Positions 11,201-23,640 of a stretch of 64,000 nt of DNA are shown piece after piece. Source of the DNA: Chrysomallon squamiferum. Its lineage: Eukaryota; Mollusca; Gastropoda; Neomphalida; Peltospiridae. The DNA is taken from assembly GCA_012295275.1 (NCBI GenBank), contig CM022670.1, positions 13,917,083-13,981,082 on the forward strand, read 5' to 3'. The position numbers and the translations under genes were made by a program. The stretch's first letter is position 1. Each line of letters begins with the position of its first letter. The notes under the pieces are model-generated. The model was given only the letters and a program-made list of their open reading frames with translations, searched no databases and was not told the origin of the DNA.

Positions 11201-12807
11201 GTAATAGATTTTAACACAGAGATTTATTATTTAGAAACTAAGCAATTTATTATCAGATAAAAATTATTATGAAATGGCCAAATTATTGATTAGCAGTTAG
11301 AATTTACTATTATTTAAAATTTATTTCTTTTTATCATTTTATATTTTCAGAATAATCTCTGCATAGTCTGTGGATCTCGAGCACATTTAGAAAAAGATGC
11401 TATAGCAACTGTAAGTTAGAACAGTAAATAATTTCTGTAATGTTTGTTGAGGCATATTTTTTATTCTTCTTTGTTGAATGCTCAGACAGGGACCCCAGTA
11501 AATTCTCAAGAAGTCAAAAAGGTTTCTCCTTAAGGGTTTTGTCTAAAGGCCAGATTAAGACATATTAAAATCTGTATTGTTCAATACTTCGAGTTCATCT
11601 TTTTTAATAATTTCACCAAAATATAATATATTTTATCATATAATATTTTCTAAATTCTTTATTATTATTATTACTATTACTATTACTATTATTATTATTG
11701 TTGTTGTTATTTATGATTTTAGAGGTCTTTGTTTAGGACAATTTTAATGAAGGGGTTTCATTTTCTTGTGTGGTTTACGTGTGTGCAAGGTGTAAGAGAC
11801 ACACAGTGTGGTTTCAAACTGTTGACTAGAGATGCTGCAGCACTAGTGTTTTCTAATCTACATATAGAACGATGGTGAGTCTATGATTCTGAAATAATTT
11901 GTTTTATGCATATATGAGGTTAAAAAATGGTTTTAAGAATGATCTATGATTATGTTTCATCCTGTTCTCTTTTCAAAATATATCTAAGTAAACTGTTGGT
12001 AAATGTACCTATGATAGCATCAACAGTATAAATGTATTTTGTCTATTTCCAAGTGATTTACAGGGTGGCATCCTTTGATAACAATAAAGTATGGCAATCA
12101 AATAATATGTTCATGAGGATGTAATCCATAGATGATTTTTGGAAAACTCTTAACTGAAATTATTATTACTGTTCTTTTTGTTATTATTATGATGTTGATG
12201 ATGATGATATTTTATGAAAGGAATTTATTTTAAATAATGTGGGTTTTTGTGTGTGTTTCTTTTAGGGCATTTGATGTAGAAATGTTGTATATTGCACAGC
12301 AGCTGAACATAAAGTTAGGTGAAGTGTGTGTTACGTGGCAGGAAATTGAAGGTAATCTATTATCCACATAATCACTTAAAAGTGAAAATGTGTAAGACTG
12401 AACAAATAGTACAAATATATTTTGTATACTTAACAAGTTAACTATTTAGTTGTTTTTTTTTTTTGCTTATACCTGTTGTGGTGAAAACAGATAGTTTAGA
12501 TACATTTTGTAAACTTTGAAGCAGTGGTTTATTATTTGTACTGGACAGCAATGTTAGCTAATAATAAAATATAATAAAAAATAAAAATAACATGATGTAA
12601 ATTTACCATTGTGCCTTCTGACAAATTTTATCTTTCATTTTATTGTAGTAATATCTTTTATTTATTTATTTATTTATTTATTTTATTTCAGGAACCAAAA
12701 TGGTTCCGTTTTGGAGCTGGCTTCAGATGGGAAGGGACATTATTGCCATACGTTTGCGTTACATGCTGGGAGCATGGAAAATCAACCCAAAACCAAAAGT
12801 TCTCTAA
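8145..12807 (+). CDS. ALG5: Dolichyl-phosphate beta-glucosyltransferase, complete (10 exons)
   Basis: ALG5 transfers glucose from UDP-glucose to dolichyl phosphate on the cytosolic face of the ER, supplying the donor for the last three glucoses of the N-glycan precursor. Ten exons join in frame: 8145-8210, 8684-8858, 9278-9324, 9656-9724, 10220-10312, 10583-10693, 11351-11410, 11723-11874, 12266-12351, 12692-12807. They total 975 bases, 324 residues plus stop, equal to the length of human ALG5. In order: an N-terminal hydrophobic anchor (residues about 5-30); SVIVPSYNEEER near 69-80; the GT2 motif IIIVDDGSKDKT near 105-116; KNRGKGGAVR near 140; the DxD-type LLLFADADGASKF near 159-171; GSRAHLEKDAIA; GVRDTQCGFKLL; ERWAFDVEMLYIA; and VPFWSWLQMGRD near the C-terminus. 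All match human ALG5 closely. The start was chosen because it is the ATG in the joined frame that yields the anchor; two upstream ATGs are in another frame. Introns are short (270-657 bases). Catalytic motifs are intact, so the gene should be functional. Confidence 0.96.
8684..8858 (+). CDS. ALG5: ALG5 exon 2
   Basis: Acceptor gatttctcag, donor GGT/gtaagt. It completes the anchor (SLIVIYVTSIPYPD) and enters the glycosyltransferase fold with SVIVPSYNEEER. The alternative donor two bases upstream breaks the match to the family, so 8858 is preferred. Phase 1 exit. Confidence 0.95.
9278..9324 (+). CDS. ALG5: ALG5 exon 3
   Basis: A 47-base exon, acceptor tatttttcag, donor CAG/gtaaga. It encodes LPGMLNEAIDYLEKRQ, matching the human helix LPVMMDEALSYLEKRQ. 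Confidence 0.95.
9656..9724 (+). CDS. ALG5: ALG5 exon 4 (nucleotide-binding VDDGSKD motif)
   Basis: Acceptor ttatttcag, donor GAG/gtaggc, phase 0 at both ends. It encodes EQHRSFSYEIIIVDDGSKDK and TTE, the family-2 UDP-sugar binding strand. Confidence 0.96.
10220..10312 (+). CDS. ALG5: ALG5 exon 5
   Basis: Acceptor tattttatag, donor AGG/gtaagt, phase 0 at both ends. It contains YGTDKVRVLTFEKNRGKGGA, matching human KVRVITLVKNRGKGGA. Confidence 0.96.
10583..10693 (+). CDS. ALG5: ALG5 exon 6 (DADG metal-binding motif)
   Basis: Acceptor tttttcaaag, donor AAG/gtaatt, phase 0 at both ends. It encodes GIFSARGKLLLFADADGASK onward; DADG is the metal and nucleotide contact conserved in dolichyl-phosphate sugar synthases. 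Confidence 0.96.
11351..11410 (+). CDS. ALG5: ALG5 exon 7
   Basis: 20 codons, acceptor tatattttcag, donor ACT/gtaagt, phase 0 at both ends. It encodes NNLCIVCGSRAHLEKDAIAT; human has the corresponding CGSRAHLEKESIA. Confidence 0.96.
11723..11874 (+). CDS. ALG5: ALG5 exon 8
   Basis: Acceptor atgattttag, donor ATG/gtgagt, phase 2 exit. It contains GFHFLVWFTCVQGVRDTQCG followed by FKLLTRDAA, very close to human GFHFLVWFLCVKGIRDTQCG. Confidence 0.96.
12266..12351 (+). CDS. ALG5: ALG5 exon 9
   Basis: Acceptor gtttcttttag, donor AAG/gtaatc. It completes the split Trp codon and encodes AFDVEMLYIAQQLNIKLGEV, then CVTWQEIEG. Phase 1 exit. Confidence 0.95.
12692..12807 (+). CDS. ALG5: ALG5 exon 10 with stop
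   Basis: The acceptor follows a TTTA-repeat tract (ttatttcag). It encodes GTKMVPFWSWLQMGRDIIAI, then RLRYMLGAW and a short basic tail ending KPKVL with TAA at 12805-12807. It aligns residue for residue with the human C-terminal end up to the last few positions. Confidence 0.95.
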
Positions 12808-15800
12808 CGCACATCAAAATCATTTATCTCATATTTTCATATTTTTCATATTTAATCTGTAGATGTCTTTATAAACCAGTTTTTTTACCCTTTCTGACAG
12901 TGACATAATACAGTAATTCGTTTAATGTGAAATACTGTTATATATGAATTATTAATGTTTTAACATATGTTATTAAGTGTACTTAAGTCAAATTTAGTTT
13001 AAAAAATTATTTTTTTAATTAACATGACTGAACAGGCATTCCACACTAAATATTCAGTTTCTGTCTGTTGTTTTTGTTGTGATAAGTTTTTTAAAACTTG
13101 AATCTCTGAGTAATTTACAAAAGTTAAAAACAAAAAAGATATATTTTCATTTTGAATATTGAATTTTTAATATTTAATTACATAATCATGAGAAATGAAG
13201 CCTGTGCAGATAATATAAAAATGTGTTTTATATATATAAATATATTTGAACATACAGCTAATCATAATTTTGCAGTTTTTCTTATGTGTATAGAAATACA
13301 TTTTGAAGTATTTATTTAATGATATATATATATAAATAATCATTTAAATTTTGTATGATTTCAAATAATTTTATCCATTAACTTTGATAATAATAAAGTT
13401 TGACATTAAAATCATAATCAAGGGACAAAAAGAATTATCAATGCACATATGTCTTGTAGTGTTTCAGAAAAATATTCAGTTGCATAACGTTATTTATAAG
13501 TACTGCATTTAGACAAAGACTTAATTTGTAAAAATTATTTATAATTATTAATCTCATTATTCCTGATACATATAATTTTCATAATATTTATTAAATGCAC
13601 AGTACATTTGAATAATAAACACTCAGTTTTGTAAGGTAAATACTTTAATAAGTGGAACTGTTAATAAATAATTCATTCTCATCTTCAAAATATTTCCCAA
13701 ATTTATTTCATTAGATCAACTAGTTCTCTGATTTCTTATCTCCATACCAATTTTAATTTTTTTTTTTTTAACAACATGTGTTACACTAACTGTTTTAATA
13801 GAAAATAAATTATGATCTGTACAAAGGCTTCATTACTAAGAAGTTTTTATTTTGTTGTTGAAGATATATTTAGTAATATATATATATATATATATATATA
13901 AAGTGGATCATGGATTATAAACTTCTACTAATTTTAGTTGTTTATATTGCTAAAAAGGCATGTCATTATTACTTTTCAGTTGTTGTTTTTGTTAATTTTA
14001 TTAACATATGGAAACATATGTTTTAGTTAAATTTTTGGATTTCATGATAAAAGACCAATAATATTATTTAGAATCTGAAATTATAGTAAAAATTGAAACT
14101 CAAATTATTTTTATTAACAAAATGAACTTAAGCTGTCCTTTAAACGTCCCGACAAAAAAAAAAAAAAAAAAAAAAAAATAATAATAAATAAAAAAATATT
14201 AAAAATAATAATTAAATATATATACAGAAGAAAATAAACTAAGTGTATGGCAAATGATTGAAGAGTTTTTTTGTGATTTTTTTCTTTCATTTTTATTTAT
14301 GAGTCTGGGACACCTAATGTATTGACTTTAAAGAATCTAATATTTACTTTCGGCAAAGTTTTATGGCTATTTGAACAATTTAATTTTGCAGCTGACTAGC
14401 AGTATTATGGGAGAGAGTTTATGATGTGGGAAAGTTAAGATGATTTTGTTAAGGAATTATTAATGTTTTAGGATTACTGGTAGTGTCTTTTTGTTCTATG
14501 TATATATTGTATTTTGGAGGTTCTTTCTGTTTGTGTTTTGGTAAATCAAAATATAAAGTATATTCGAAAATATATTTTTCTGTGTAGGATTTGTGGGTCA
14601 TTTTAGTCTGTTTCACCTCATTCAAAGTCTGTCTCTCTCTGTGTATCTGTCTGTCAATCTACTCGTCTATCACTGTCTTAATTTCACTTTTCTCCTTAAC
14701 TCAATTTTTATTAATGATTCTTTTTTATTATTAGTCATGGTCCTGGGTGTAGAAAAAGTCTATAGTATTTAAGTCTAATGGTAGTTGTAGTTTTTTTCAA
14801 CCATGTCTGTGTTTGTAGATATATATATGCTTATTTGCATTTTAAAATAATGGGATATTAAATTAATGTGTAACAACTTTAATTATTAATTCCAATAATA
14901 TGGTGAGACTGAAGAGTAGTAGGAGGTTTTGAACCAAAAAACTGTTCCTTCTTGGTCAAATCCTCATGGCACATATTCTTCATGAGCCTCATGATGATAA
15001 ATTGCTAGTCATTAGTCTTGAACATGTTTTTGAAAGTACCTCAGCACAAAGAATATCATCAAGTATTGGGTGTCATCATCCATGTAGATGATTGTATAAA
15101 TCATTCTGTGTCCACGAATGTTCTCTATTATTTTATCATAAAAACTGTTCTTTATGTCCTTCCTTTTGAGAGATTTGTCAGTACACTGTAATTTGGAAGA
15201 AGAAAACTTGTACACTTCAGTATCTCTACTTTTATTTTAATAGTTAAGCCTGGGTTCTTGAACAGTCTGCTTCTTTTGTATTTTGTTACTCTTTACTTGA
15301 ACAAAACCAATCCCTGGCTGGAAATAAGCCCATTCCAGAAATATCTGTTTATGATACATTTTGTACACCCTGACTTATAGAGACAGAATATGTTTGTAAA
15401 TGGCTAAATCGGAAATATTATCACTCTGTCTCTCTCTTGTTTTTAAAAATATTTTTTAAAATATGTACTAGAATTATTATCATACATAACACAAATTTAT
15501 TTTACATATCCTTATATAATCATGTATAGTATTGGTCTGATAAAAATCTTGCAAGTCACACATATATATATTTATATATTTTGTGAAAATAAAATTATGG
15601 ATGACTTAATTGTTGCTATTCTTTTTAAAATATTTTATTTATCATTAAATTTGGATGAATTTTTCTCAATGAAAAATGTAGACAGCTAATAATAAAATGG
15701 CACATTACTTTTATTTATTAATATTATTATTACTACTGTTATTATTATTATTATTTTATTGTGGTAATTAATTCTTATTTAATTGAAAATAAGTAAAATT

Positions 15801-18309
15801 TTATAAAATAGGAAGAAAAAAATAGCAAATTTTCATTTACCATGCATTTTTATTGCTTTCTGAATTGTTTTGCATTTATATTCACTATAAGAATTTAGGT
15901 TTAAAATCTACCTTTCAATTTCTACAAACAAAAAACAAATCAAACATTAAAATTTGTTATAATAAAATTTAAATTATTTGTGAACCGATTTTTGTTAAAT
16001 AAACAAAAACAAAAATGGTTTTATTTTTTTTTATAATTTCAAAATGAAATTTTAAATGTAACTGCTTGCTAATTATTGGTGAATATTTTAACACAATCAT
16101 GAAAATCAATATTTGATTGGTAAACATGTTGGATTTGTATTGCAAGAACTAAAGAGTGGATACCATTGTCTTCCATCTTCTCATTAGTTGCAAGCAACGG
16201 ATTTACAGATTTATGATTAAGCCCTTATATGTTGATCAATGAGACCCTGAATAACATTCAACATAGCAGCAGTATCTTCTGAAGGCAGAAAAACTGGCTG
16301 GCTTTAACTTATTGGTTAACATTCTAGCCTGAACTGTGAGTTGAAGAATTCATGATGTACTCAGTAAGCTATTTAATAACCTACCCAGACACAATGTAAT
16401 GGTTTAACACAGACTATGGTGTCTGTTTTCACACCTCTGGGAAGGTATATACATTGTATATATTATACAAGATCAAAATATTCATCTGTCAGTGTGATTA
16501 GTCTTTGACTTTGAGAAGGGAAAGAAAACTTTAACATCAGTCAAATGTAAAGTCTGTCATAGGAAAATATGGATGCTGTAATGTCTGTGACATTCCTATA
16601 AGTCAAAAGTCTACTACTTTCTTAGTCAGCACAAAAGATGGTGCTTTCAGGAACTATTTTTAAGACAAAAATCAAAGTGATTCCATTGATCTAAGTTACT
16701 ATGTCCCCTTCATTCTGGCTGTAGATGAGCCAGCAACTGATAAGGTAGAAGAAAAGCTAATCCATGTTAATAACTAGTAGGATGCTCAATATACTGTTTG
16801 ATTATGAACTGGTGTCACCTAGAAATGGCCATCAGAATAGGACAAAATCTTCTATCTTAAAGACTTGAAGAAAGATCTGCCACCACCTACCATGATTAAT
16901 GACATGGATATCTGGAGGGATGCAACTTTTCCTGATTTTGACACAAGGCCAGAATGATCCTAAATACAATAGAAGATGGTATATTAAAATTTCCCATCTA
17001 TTAATTAGAATGAATGTATATGACATTCCTTTTTAAATGAAAGATTTCCATGGTTTTCTAAAAATGTAGACGTGACACTGCTGGTGATTTTCAGACAGCT
17101 TTTTGGCTTCACCTTGACAGTTATTAGATGAACATTACCTTCAGAATAATTGCAGGTTGTTATGATACAGTGAATACACTGGTAAATCCTTGAGTGGGAC
17201 AAAATGTAACATCTGTCATACAGTTATGTAATAATTTTCTTTATGCTTTCATTTTCAAGCTATATCATAACTGGTAGTGTCTTACAGCCATTTCATTCCA
17301 AGGGCAAATATTTATTTGTACAATTTAAAGGTTTCAGACAATTTTGAAATAAAGTTAGTTAGTTTTTAATAATATCCTTTTGATGTATGATCCATCATAT
17401 ACTTATTTTTGATTAACAATCAGTTCATTGATATCCCTGTGATACAAATAGATTTAAGCATAGACATGTCTCTCACTCAGGACCAAGTTCATGGTGGTAT
17501 GACTAGTAATCAGAGGAGTTGGACAGACCTCAAACCCTTCTGAATGTAACTGTGGAACTGCCCCTAAATGTTTAACTCAGTAACTGATTAAATGTGTTGT
17601 TGATCAATAAGCAAATATTTATTTATTCAAAAAATCAAACAAAAAGCAGACCCATTAAAGATTATTGAAAATGTTTTTTATTTTCAGAGTAATATATGAT
17701 TGCTCTTTGAGTAGTACAAGTGTGCTATTCACCACACTGTGTATTGAGCCATTTTATGCAAGTAACATGACAACATTATGACAAAAATGAAACAAAACCA
17801 AGTACATAATAAACACCACACAACTAAGTAAACCTGACAAATCAGTGTTAAAAACTGGGCAACAAAAAAAAAAAAAAAAAAAAAAAAATTGTACACCACA
17901 TTAAGAACGAATCAGTCTTTCAAATATATTTGCTTTTGTTACAGTTAACAACCATAATCTTTTCATTTTAAAAACTACCATTGATCTGCAGTTATTTCTA
18001 AAATCAGTTTATAAAAATTAACTGGCTAATTACACTGTTAGCTTACAGGTGTTTAAAATATATAGCACTCAAAGATATACAACATACAGGAAGAAAATAT
18101 TAAGAAAAAAAAAATTAATTAGAAATGACATTTTTTTTCTGTGGTTTTTGGTAACTGCTGTCTACTGAGGTAGTTAGTTTGTATTATGCCCTTGTAGACG
18201 TTTTTACTTCATTTCCTAGTTTACATTTAATCTGTTTCTAATCGTAACTTTTTTCTATCAATGAATAGCTGCCCTGAGGAAGAATTCGACTTCATTTTAA
18301 TTTTTAATT

Positions 18310-18347
<38 letters not shown>

Positions 18348-21300
18348 TTATCAACACAAATTTATAAATTAAACAAAATACCATTTGTTAAATACAAACT
18401 TGCACATAGGTGTTGAAATTATAGATATTTATTTTGATTTGATTAAAATTTTATTAAAAATGTATTCTGTTAAGAAAAAAATCATTAAAAACAAATTTCA
18501 CTAAATCTTTTACAACAAAAACAGATATAAAATAAAGCAATATTTAAAATAATGCATAGATACAAGAATGTGATGTAAGCTAAACTGAAGGTTCAAAGAA
18601 GAACAAAAAAGGAATATTAGTGGGTTTTTTTTTTGATAAAATTACTCTTGTGACAAAGAATTTTCAGAAGTATTATCTTTTTCTTTGGAAATAAAAAGAT
18701 TTTTAAAAAAGAAAGAAGATTAATTTAAATAAATAGAAATATTTTTAAAACTCCTAACCTTTTATTGCTTCATAAATTAGCCATGACAATAAAATACAAA
18801 GTGCTGGTATATATCCCCAAACAGTACTAAAAAGGTGTGCCCTGCCAATATCACCTGTTATACATAACTGTCTGAAATAATGAAAATAGTGTTTACTGTA
18901 AATAGTAAATAACTCATGAAGGAAATATTCACCTGAGATTTTTTTAAAAGTTTTGTTTTGATTTTAGCTCAAATTAAGAACTGTAAATATATATATATAT
19001 ATATATATATAAAAAAATGAAAACAGAAAAATAAGCACTGAATTTAATTCTAAAATAGAAAACAAGTTACTACAAATATTGCATAGATTAGTGGTTTTCA
19101 ATACTTACTAAGCTGCCATTTTTTAAAATACAATACTTCTATAACACAAATATATATTTTTTAATTTTACATTTGCAAATCAGACATTTTTACTATCATA
19201 TTTTATGTTTTGCAGATCATATCAATTTTACAATAAAACTTAATATTAGATTTTTTTAAAAAGAATTATCATTAATAGTAACAAAACCTATACTGGTTAA
19301 TGTCCATTTAAATCAGGTGATTATAATGTAGACGTCATGATTTAAAAATTATATAACTTCTATAATTATGGTGTTGGTTTTCTTCTAAATGTGCTTACAG
19401 AATTATTGCATTCAAATTTTTCTTGAAGAAACAAAATAGAAGGAAGAAAAATGGTGGTACACATTAACATAAAAATATTACAAATAGCAACTTTTATGCT
19501 TTTGAGTATACATATATATAAGTTATGATTATATATATATATATATCTATACATACATACATGATATATAAATACAAAATGGAAGACAAGAGACTACCCA
19601 GTTCATACCTGACTTTTATTTATTTTATTTTATTTTATTTTATTTGCAAAACAAGATTTATATATACTAGCAATGTATAAAGAATTTATTTTATTAATAA
19701 AACTTTAATAAATGTAAGAAAAATATCATGTACATAATTTGAATATTAAATATGAAAGGGAATTTAAATTTCTGTTTAGTGTAATTCATAATTTACACTA
19801 TTTAATAACGATTTAAAATTGGTTGTATCTAAATAAAATACTTTAAAATGTACTATATTTTAATAAACATTGATTAAAACTTATTTTTATATTTTAACAA
19901 GCATGAATAAAAATTTTTTATTTAATATATTTTAATATATATTATTAAAAATTTATTTAATGCATTTAAATAGAATTGATGAATTTAAATCCGAAATAAA
20001 GTATTTACAACACAGACAACAACAATTTAGTTATAACATGTGATATGATCTTGTTTTAAAAAACAAAAACACAATTGCACTTGTGTATCAGTATATACAA
20101 ATATTACATCTACATGACTGTACAGAGCTAGATGCAAATTTACAGCAATATATACACACTTGGGCTTTGCATAGGCTTTCAGGTATTCCAAATCATACAT
20201 TATTTATCTGGGTCATTAAACCTAATTTTAATTCTCTTTTCATGTTCTTAATATAAATGAAAATACATATATTTTTTTTTAAATATATAAATATATAAAA
20301 GTAAACAAAAATAATACAAAATAACTAATAATAAAATATTTTTTAATTCATCCAATTAGAAAATGTTTTGTCTGTCTAAATGTAGCTTTTAATATATTAA
20401 TTTCTAAAGAATGTTCAAGCAAGCATGTTCTGCTCCAAATTATTAAAGAATTATATTTTTTTTGCATGTGATATGTAATTTATTTTATTTTAAACAGAAA
20501 TTTATCAAACTGAATTTTAGTAATGTGCTCTTAGTTTACTTCTTTGATTTATAATTTTTATTATTAAGTTTAAGTTTTACCTGTGTTTAATATTTTGCAG
20601 CTATGATATATTAAAAGAAAGAAAGATGTGGAGTGTAAAAGAGAAATGAGAGAGAGGACAGACAGAGAAACAAAGACCTATCAAATTATAATATAAAGAT
20701 TCAAAAGAATTCTTTTTTTTTTTTTTTTTTTAAATTACCAATATATAATAATTATAAAAATCTAAAATCTATTAAGTATAGATTTTAACAGTAAACATTT
20801 CTTTTAAAAAAGTAATTAAAAAATCCTTCACCTTTTGAAAAGAAAATGTAAATGAAAAAAAAAAAAAAAAAAATCAGCTGACTTTTTTGTACATTTATAA
20901 TTCTCACACATTTTGCACCACACATCTGTGCATGTTTTCATTTTTTTTAAACTATTTATTTTAATTCCAGCTCCATGTTCAACATTTCTTAACATTTTGA
21001 CATAAGAATCATTCCCACACACACCATCTTGCATATCCAGAACAGCAGCAAGTTAAAGACTTTCTTTCTGACCTTTTGTTGTTTTCATTGAATCCCTAGC
21101 AGAGACAGCTAGTTCTTGTGTTTTTTTTGGTAATTGAAAATTTTAATTATTTTCCCTGTTTGTTTGTTATTATTATTTTTATTATTATTTTATTTTACAC
21201 ACATATTATACATCCCTGAATGAGCTGGTTTCTCAGCAGCATGGACATACAGAACTCATATCTCTGGACAGCATCACAACTGTTAACACGTCAACTTTTC

Positions 21301-21356
21301 ACTCTGCAGAACAAACAATTCACGACCTCCTCTTTGATTCAGTCCCTTGACCTCTG
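12808..21356. other. Gene-free interval between convergent genes
   Basis: 8.5 kb between the tail of ALG5 (plus) and the tail of the ARHGAP6-like gene (minus), so it includes both 3' UTRs. AATAAA-type signals are too frequent in this AT-rich DNA to pick a poly(A) site; one candidate for ALG5 is near 13392. There are TA runs (13871-13900, 18987-19010, 19532-19546), A runs (14154-14178, 17864-17888, 18317-18345) and T runs. The stretch 16130-17590 has higher sequence complexity, like old repeat remnants or 3' UTR, but no continuous frame was found. Confidence 0.7.
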
Positions 21357-22092
21357 TCACACAAGAGTTTCCTGCTCGTAAGTGTCCGCTCCTTTCTCGG
21401 CTGCTATCAGCTCCCACCTGTGCCAGCTTTCCCTCTGCCACTCCGCCGACCCCACCGTAGACTTCCCGTCCCTGCGAGCCTCGCCTGTCTGCAGGTTCAG
21501 CGGGCGGCTCTGGGAAGAGGAACGCCTCAGCGGGTTGGGCGAGCAGGAAGGCGAGTGACTCGCCCACTGGACGGAGCCCTCTGAGCCCGCGGGGCTGTTG
21601 GGAGAGGAAAGGTAACTGCTGATGCTGGAGCTGCTGTTGTCCCGCACGTAGCTCGGATGTGGAATGGTAAGACTGTGTGAGAAACCCTCGGAATACGGCC
21701 GATCGCGGTGCTGAGGATCGCGCGACGGAGGAGGAGGAGGTCGCAAGTGCACTTCGGGGCTGGAGCTGTCTCGCACGCTGCTTTTCAACTTGGGCTTGCG
21801 GTAACTGAATGGACTCCGTGGAGGTTTCGGACTGGGAGTCCTTTCGATGGATATCACAGGATATCGCTTTTCACCACTAGACACTTTAGTCCTTTTTTTC
21901 TCGTCCTCGATCTGAATGGCCGGGAGGTGAGTTCTGAGGTCGGCACTTTTCGAGATGCGGATCGGCTGGTGGCTCATCTGCAGCCTGCGACACTGCGACA
22001 CGAGGTCGGCCTCGCTGCACGGGGACTGGGGCAGAGACGGCGAGTCGCTGTCATCAAACACGCTGCTGGAAGTGTCAGGATCAGGATCAATG
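21357..22092 (-). CDS. ARHGAP6: ARHGAP6-like exon 10: disordered tail, conserved C-terminal block, PDZ ligand, stop
   Basis: Acceptor gatttttcag; 736 coding bases including TGA at 21359-21357. About 245 residues, Ser/Pro-rich, with a polyproline run (LRPPPPPSR) suited to SH3 binding, several SP sites ([12 protein letters not shown]) and basic patches. It ends with [16 protein letters not shown] and finally QETLV. Human ARHGAP6 ends with WQRERWQIWELL and PETLV, so both the tryptophan-rich block and the PDZ ligand are conserved. The exon is far more GC- and CpG-rich than its flanks. Confidence 0.93.
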
Positions 22093-23517
22093 CTGAAAAA
22101 TCAAATCAAAATTAAATAAAAACTATACTGTACTGTACTATAAATATATATCAACATATAAATAAATGAATGAATGAATGATTGAATGAATAAATAAATA
22201 AATGAAATTAAAATTAATTAAATAATTGGTGAAATTTCCATATTTTCCATAGCATTATCCTTCTTCATTCTACTTCAGTTTTACATTTCAAATTCCGTTA
22301 CTAAAATATGTTGTAAACTTCTAACTGTTGGCCTCATGCTGTTCATTACAGCATTATAAACTATTTACTTACACACTCTCATTGGAAAGTCTTTTGAGGA
22401 CTTTGTCTGCCATTTCTGGATTTGTTTCCATGAGCTTACGAATAACCTCATCATGCAACTCTGCAGTTATCTGAAATAAAAAAAAAAGTTAATCTCAGTT
22501 ATCAGTAAGTTATGACATCTGTGAGTGCTTTACAAGCTAAGGAGTTAACCTTAGTAAAAACAAAATGCTATTAATCCTAGTATCATTAGATACTGTGGAG
22601 TGAACCTTTAAGATGAATATTATCTGAAATAAAATAAATATTATTTGACATCAGAAAATTAAAAAGACCATTTGTAATTTATATATCTGTGTATGCCTCA
22701 GGTCTGCATATCAGTGAAGCCATTTAATATATATATATAAAATCTGTCAGTTATTATTTCATTTTTAAATTAAAATAAAATAATTTTATAAATCAAATAA
22801 ATACAATGCACCCACTTTTAAATTTAAACCCACTAATTACTAAATTTTGCTATTTCAACATGTTTAACCCTTTATCTTCTCTACATTACATCAACAATAA
22901 TTTACATTTTATCAATAACAGTCTACATTACATCTATAATAGTTTACATTACATCTACAACAGTCTACATTACATCAACAACAGTCTACATTACATCAAC
23001 AACAGTCTACATTACATCAGTGACAGTTTACATCAACACACATTTTACCCAGAGTTAAAAGGGTTAAAGACGCTAACCTCAAAGATTTCGTGATGGTTGT
23101 CGATCATGTCTTTGATAACTTCAATCACCTCCTTGCTCTGCTCAGCCTGCTCCGTACACTCCACAAGAAACTCCTTCTCTGACACCTTCGCCTTGTGCAG
23201 AATGTTCGGGCCAAACAGTGTGGCCAGATTGTGACTGTCCATCTTGTTACCAGGCAACTGAACGGACATTTTAAAACAGTACAGTGATTTTAAAATGGTG
23301 ATCGTCATGTTGTGTTTACAACAAGGCAGATAAAAAGTTATGATGACTGTGACAGATATAATTATTTCTTAAAGAATGTAATTAAATAAATGAAACAATA
23401 ATATTCTGCTTTAAAATAATTTGTGTGTTTGTCTATCTGTGTGTGCATGTGTGCATACGCATATGTGTGTGTCTTTATGTATGTATGTATGTATGTATGT
23501 ATATATTTATGTATGTA

Positions 23518-23571
<54 letters not shown>

Positions 23572-23603
23572 AGTGTGTGTGTATGTGCGTATGTATGTGT
23601 GTG

Positions 23604-23640
<37 letters not shown>

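Noticed and set aside
15012-15215. 67-residue minus-strand frame in the ALG5-RhoGAP interval
   Set aside because: Not recognised, no splice or promoter context; likely chance in AT-rich DNA.
16130-17590. Higher-complexity block suspected to be a transposase remnant
   Set aside because: All frames are broken by stops and no transposase motif could be recognised by eye.
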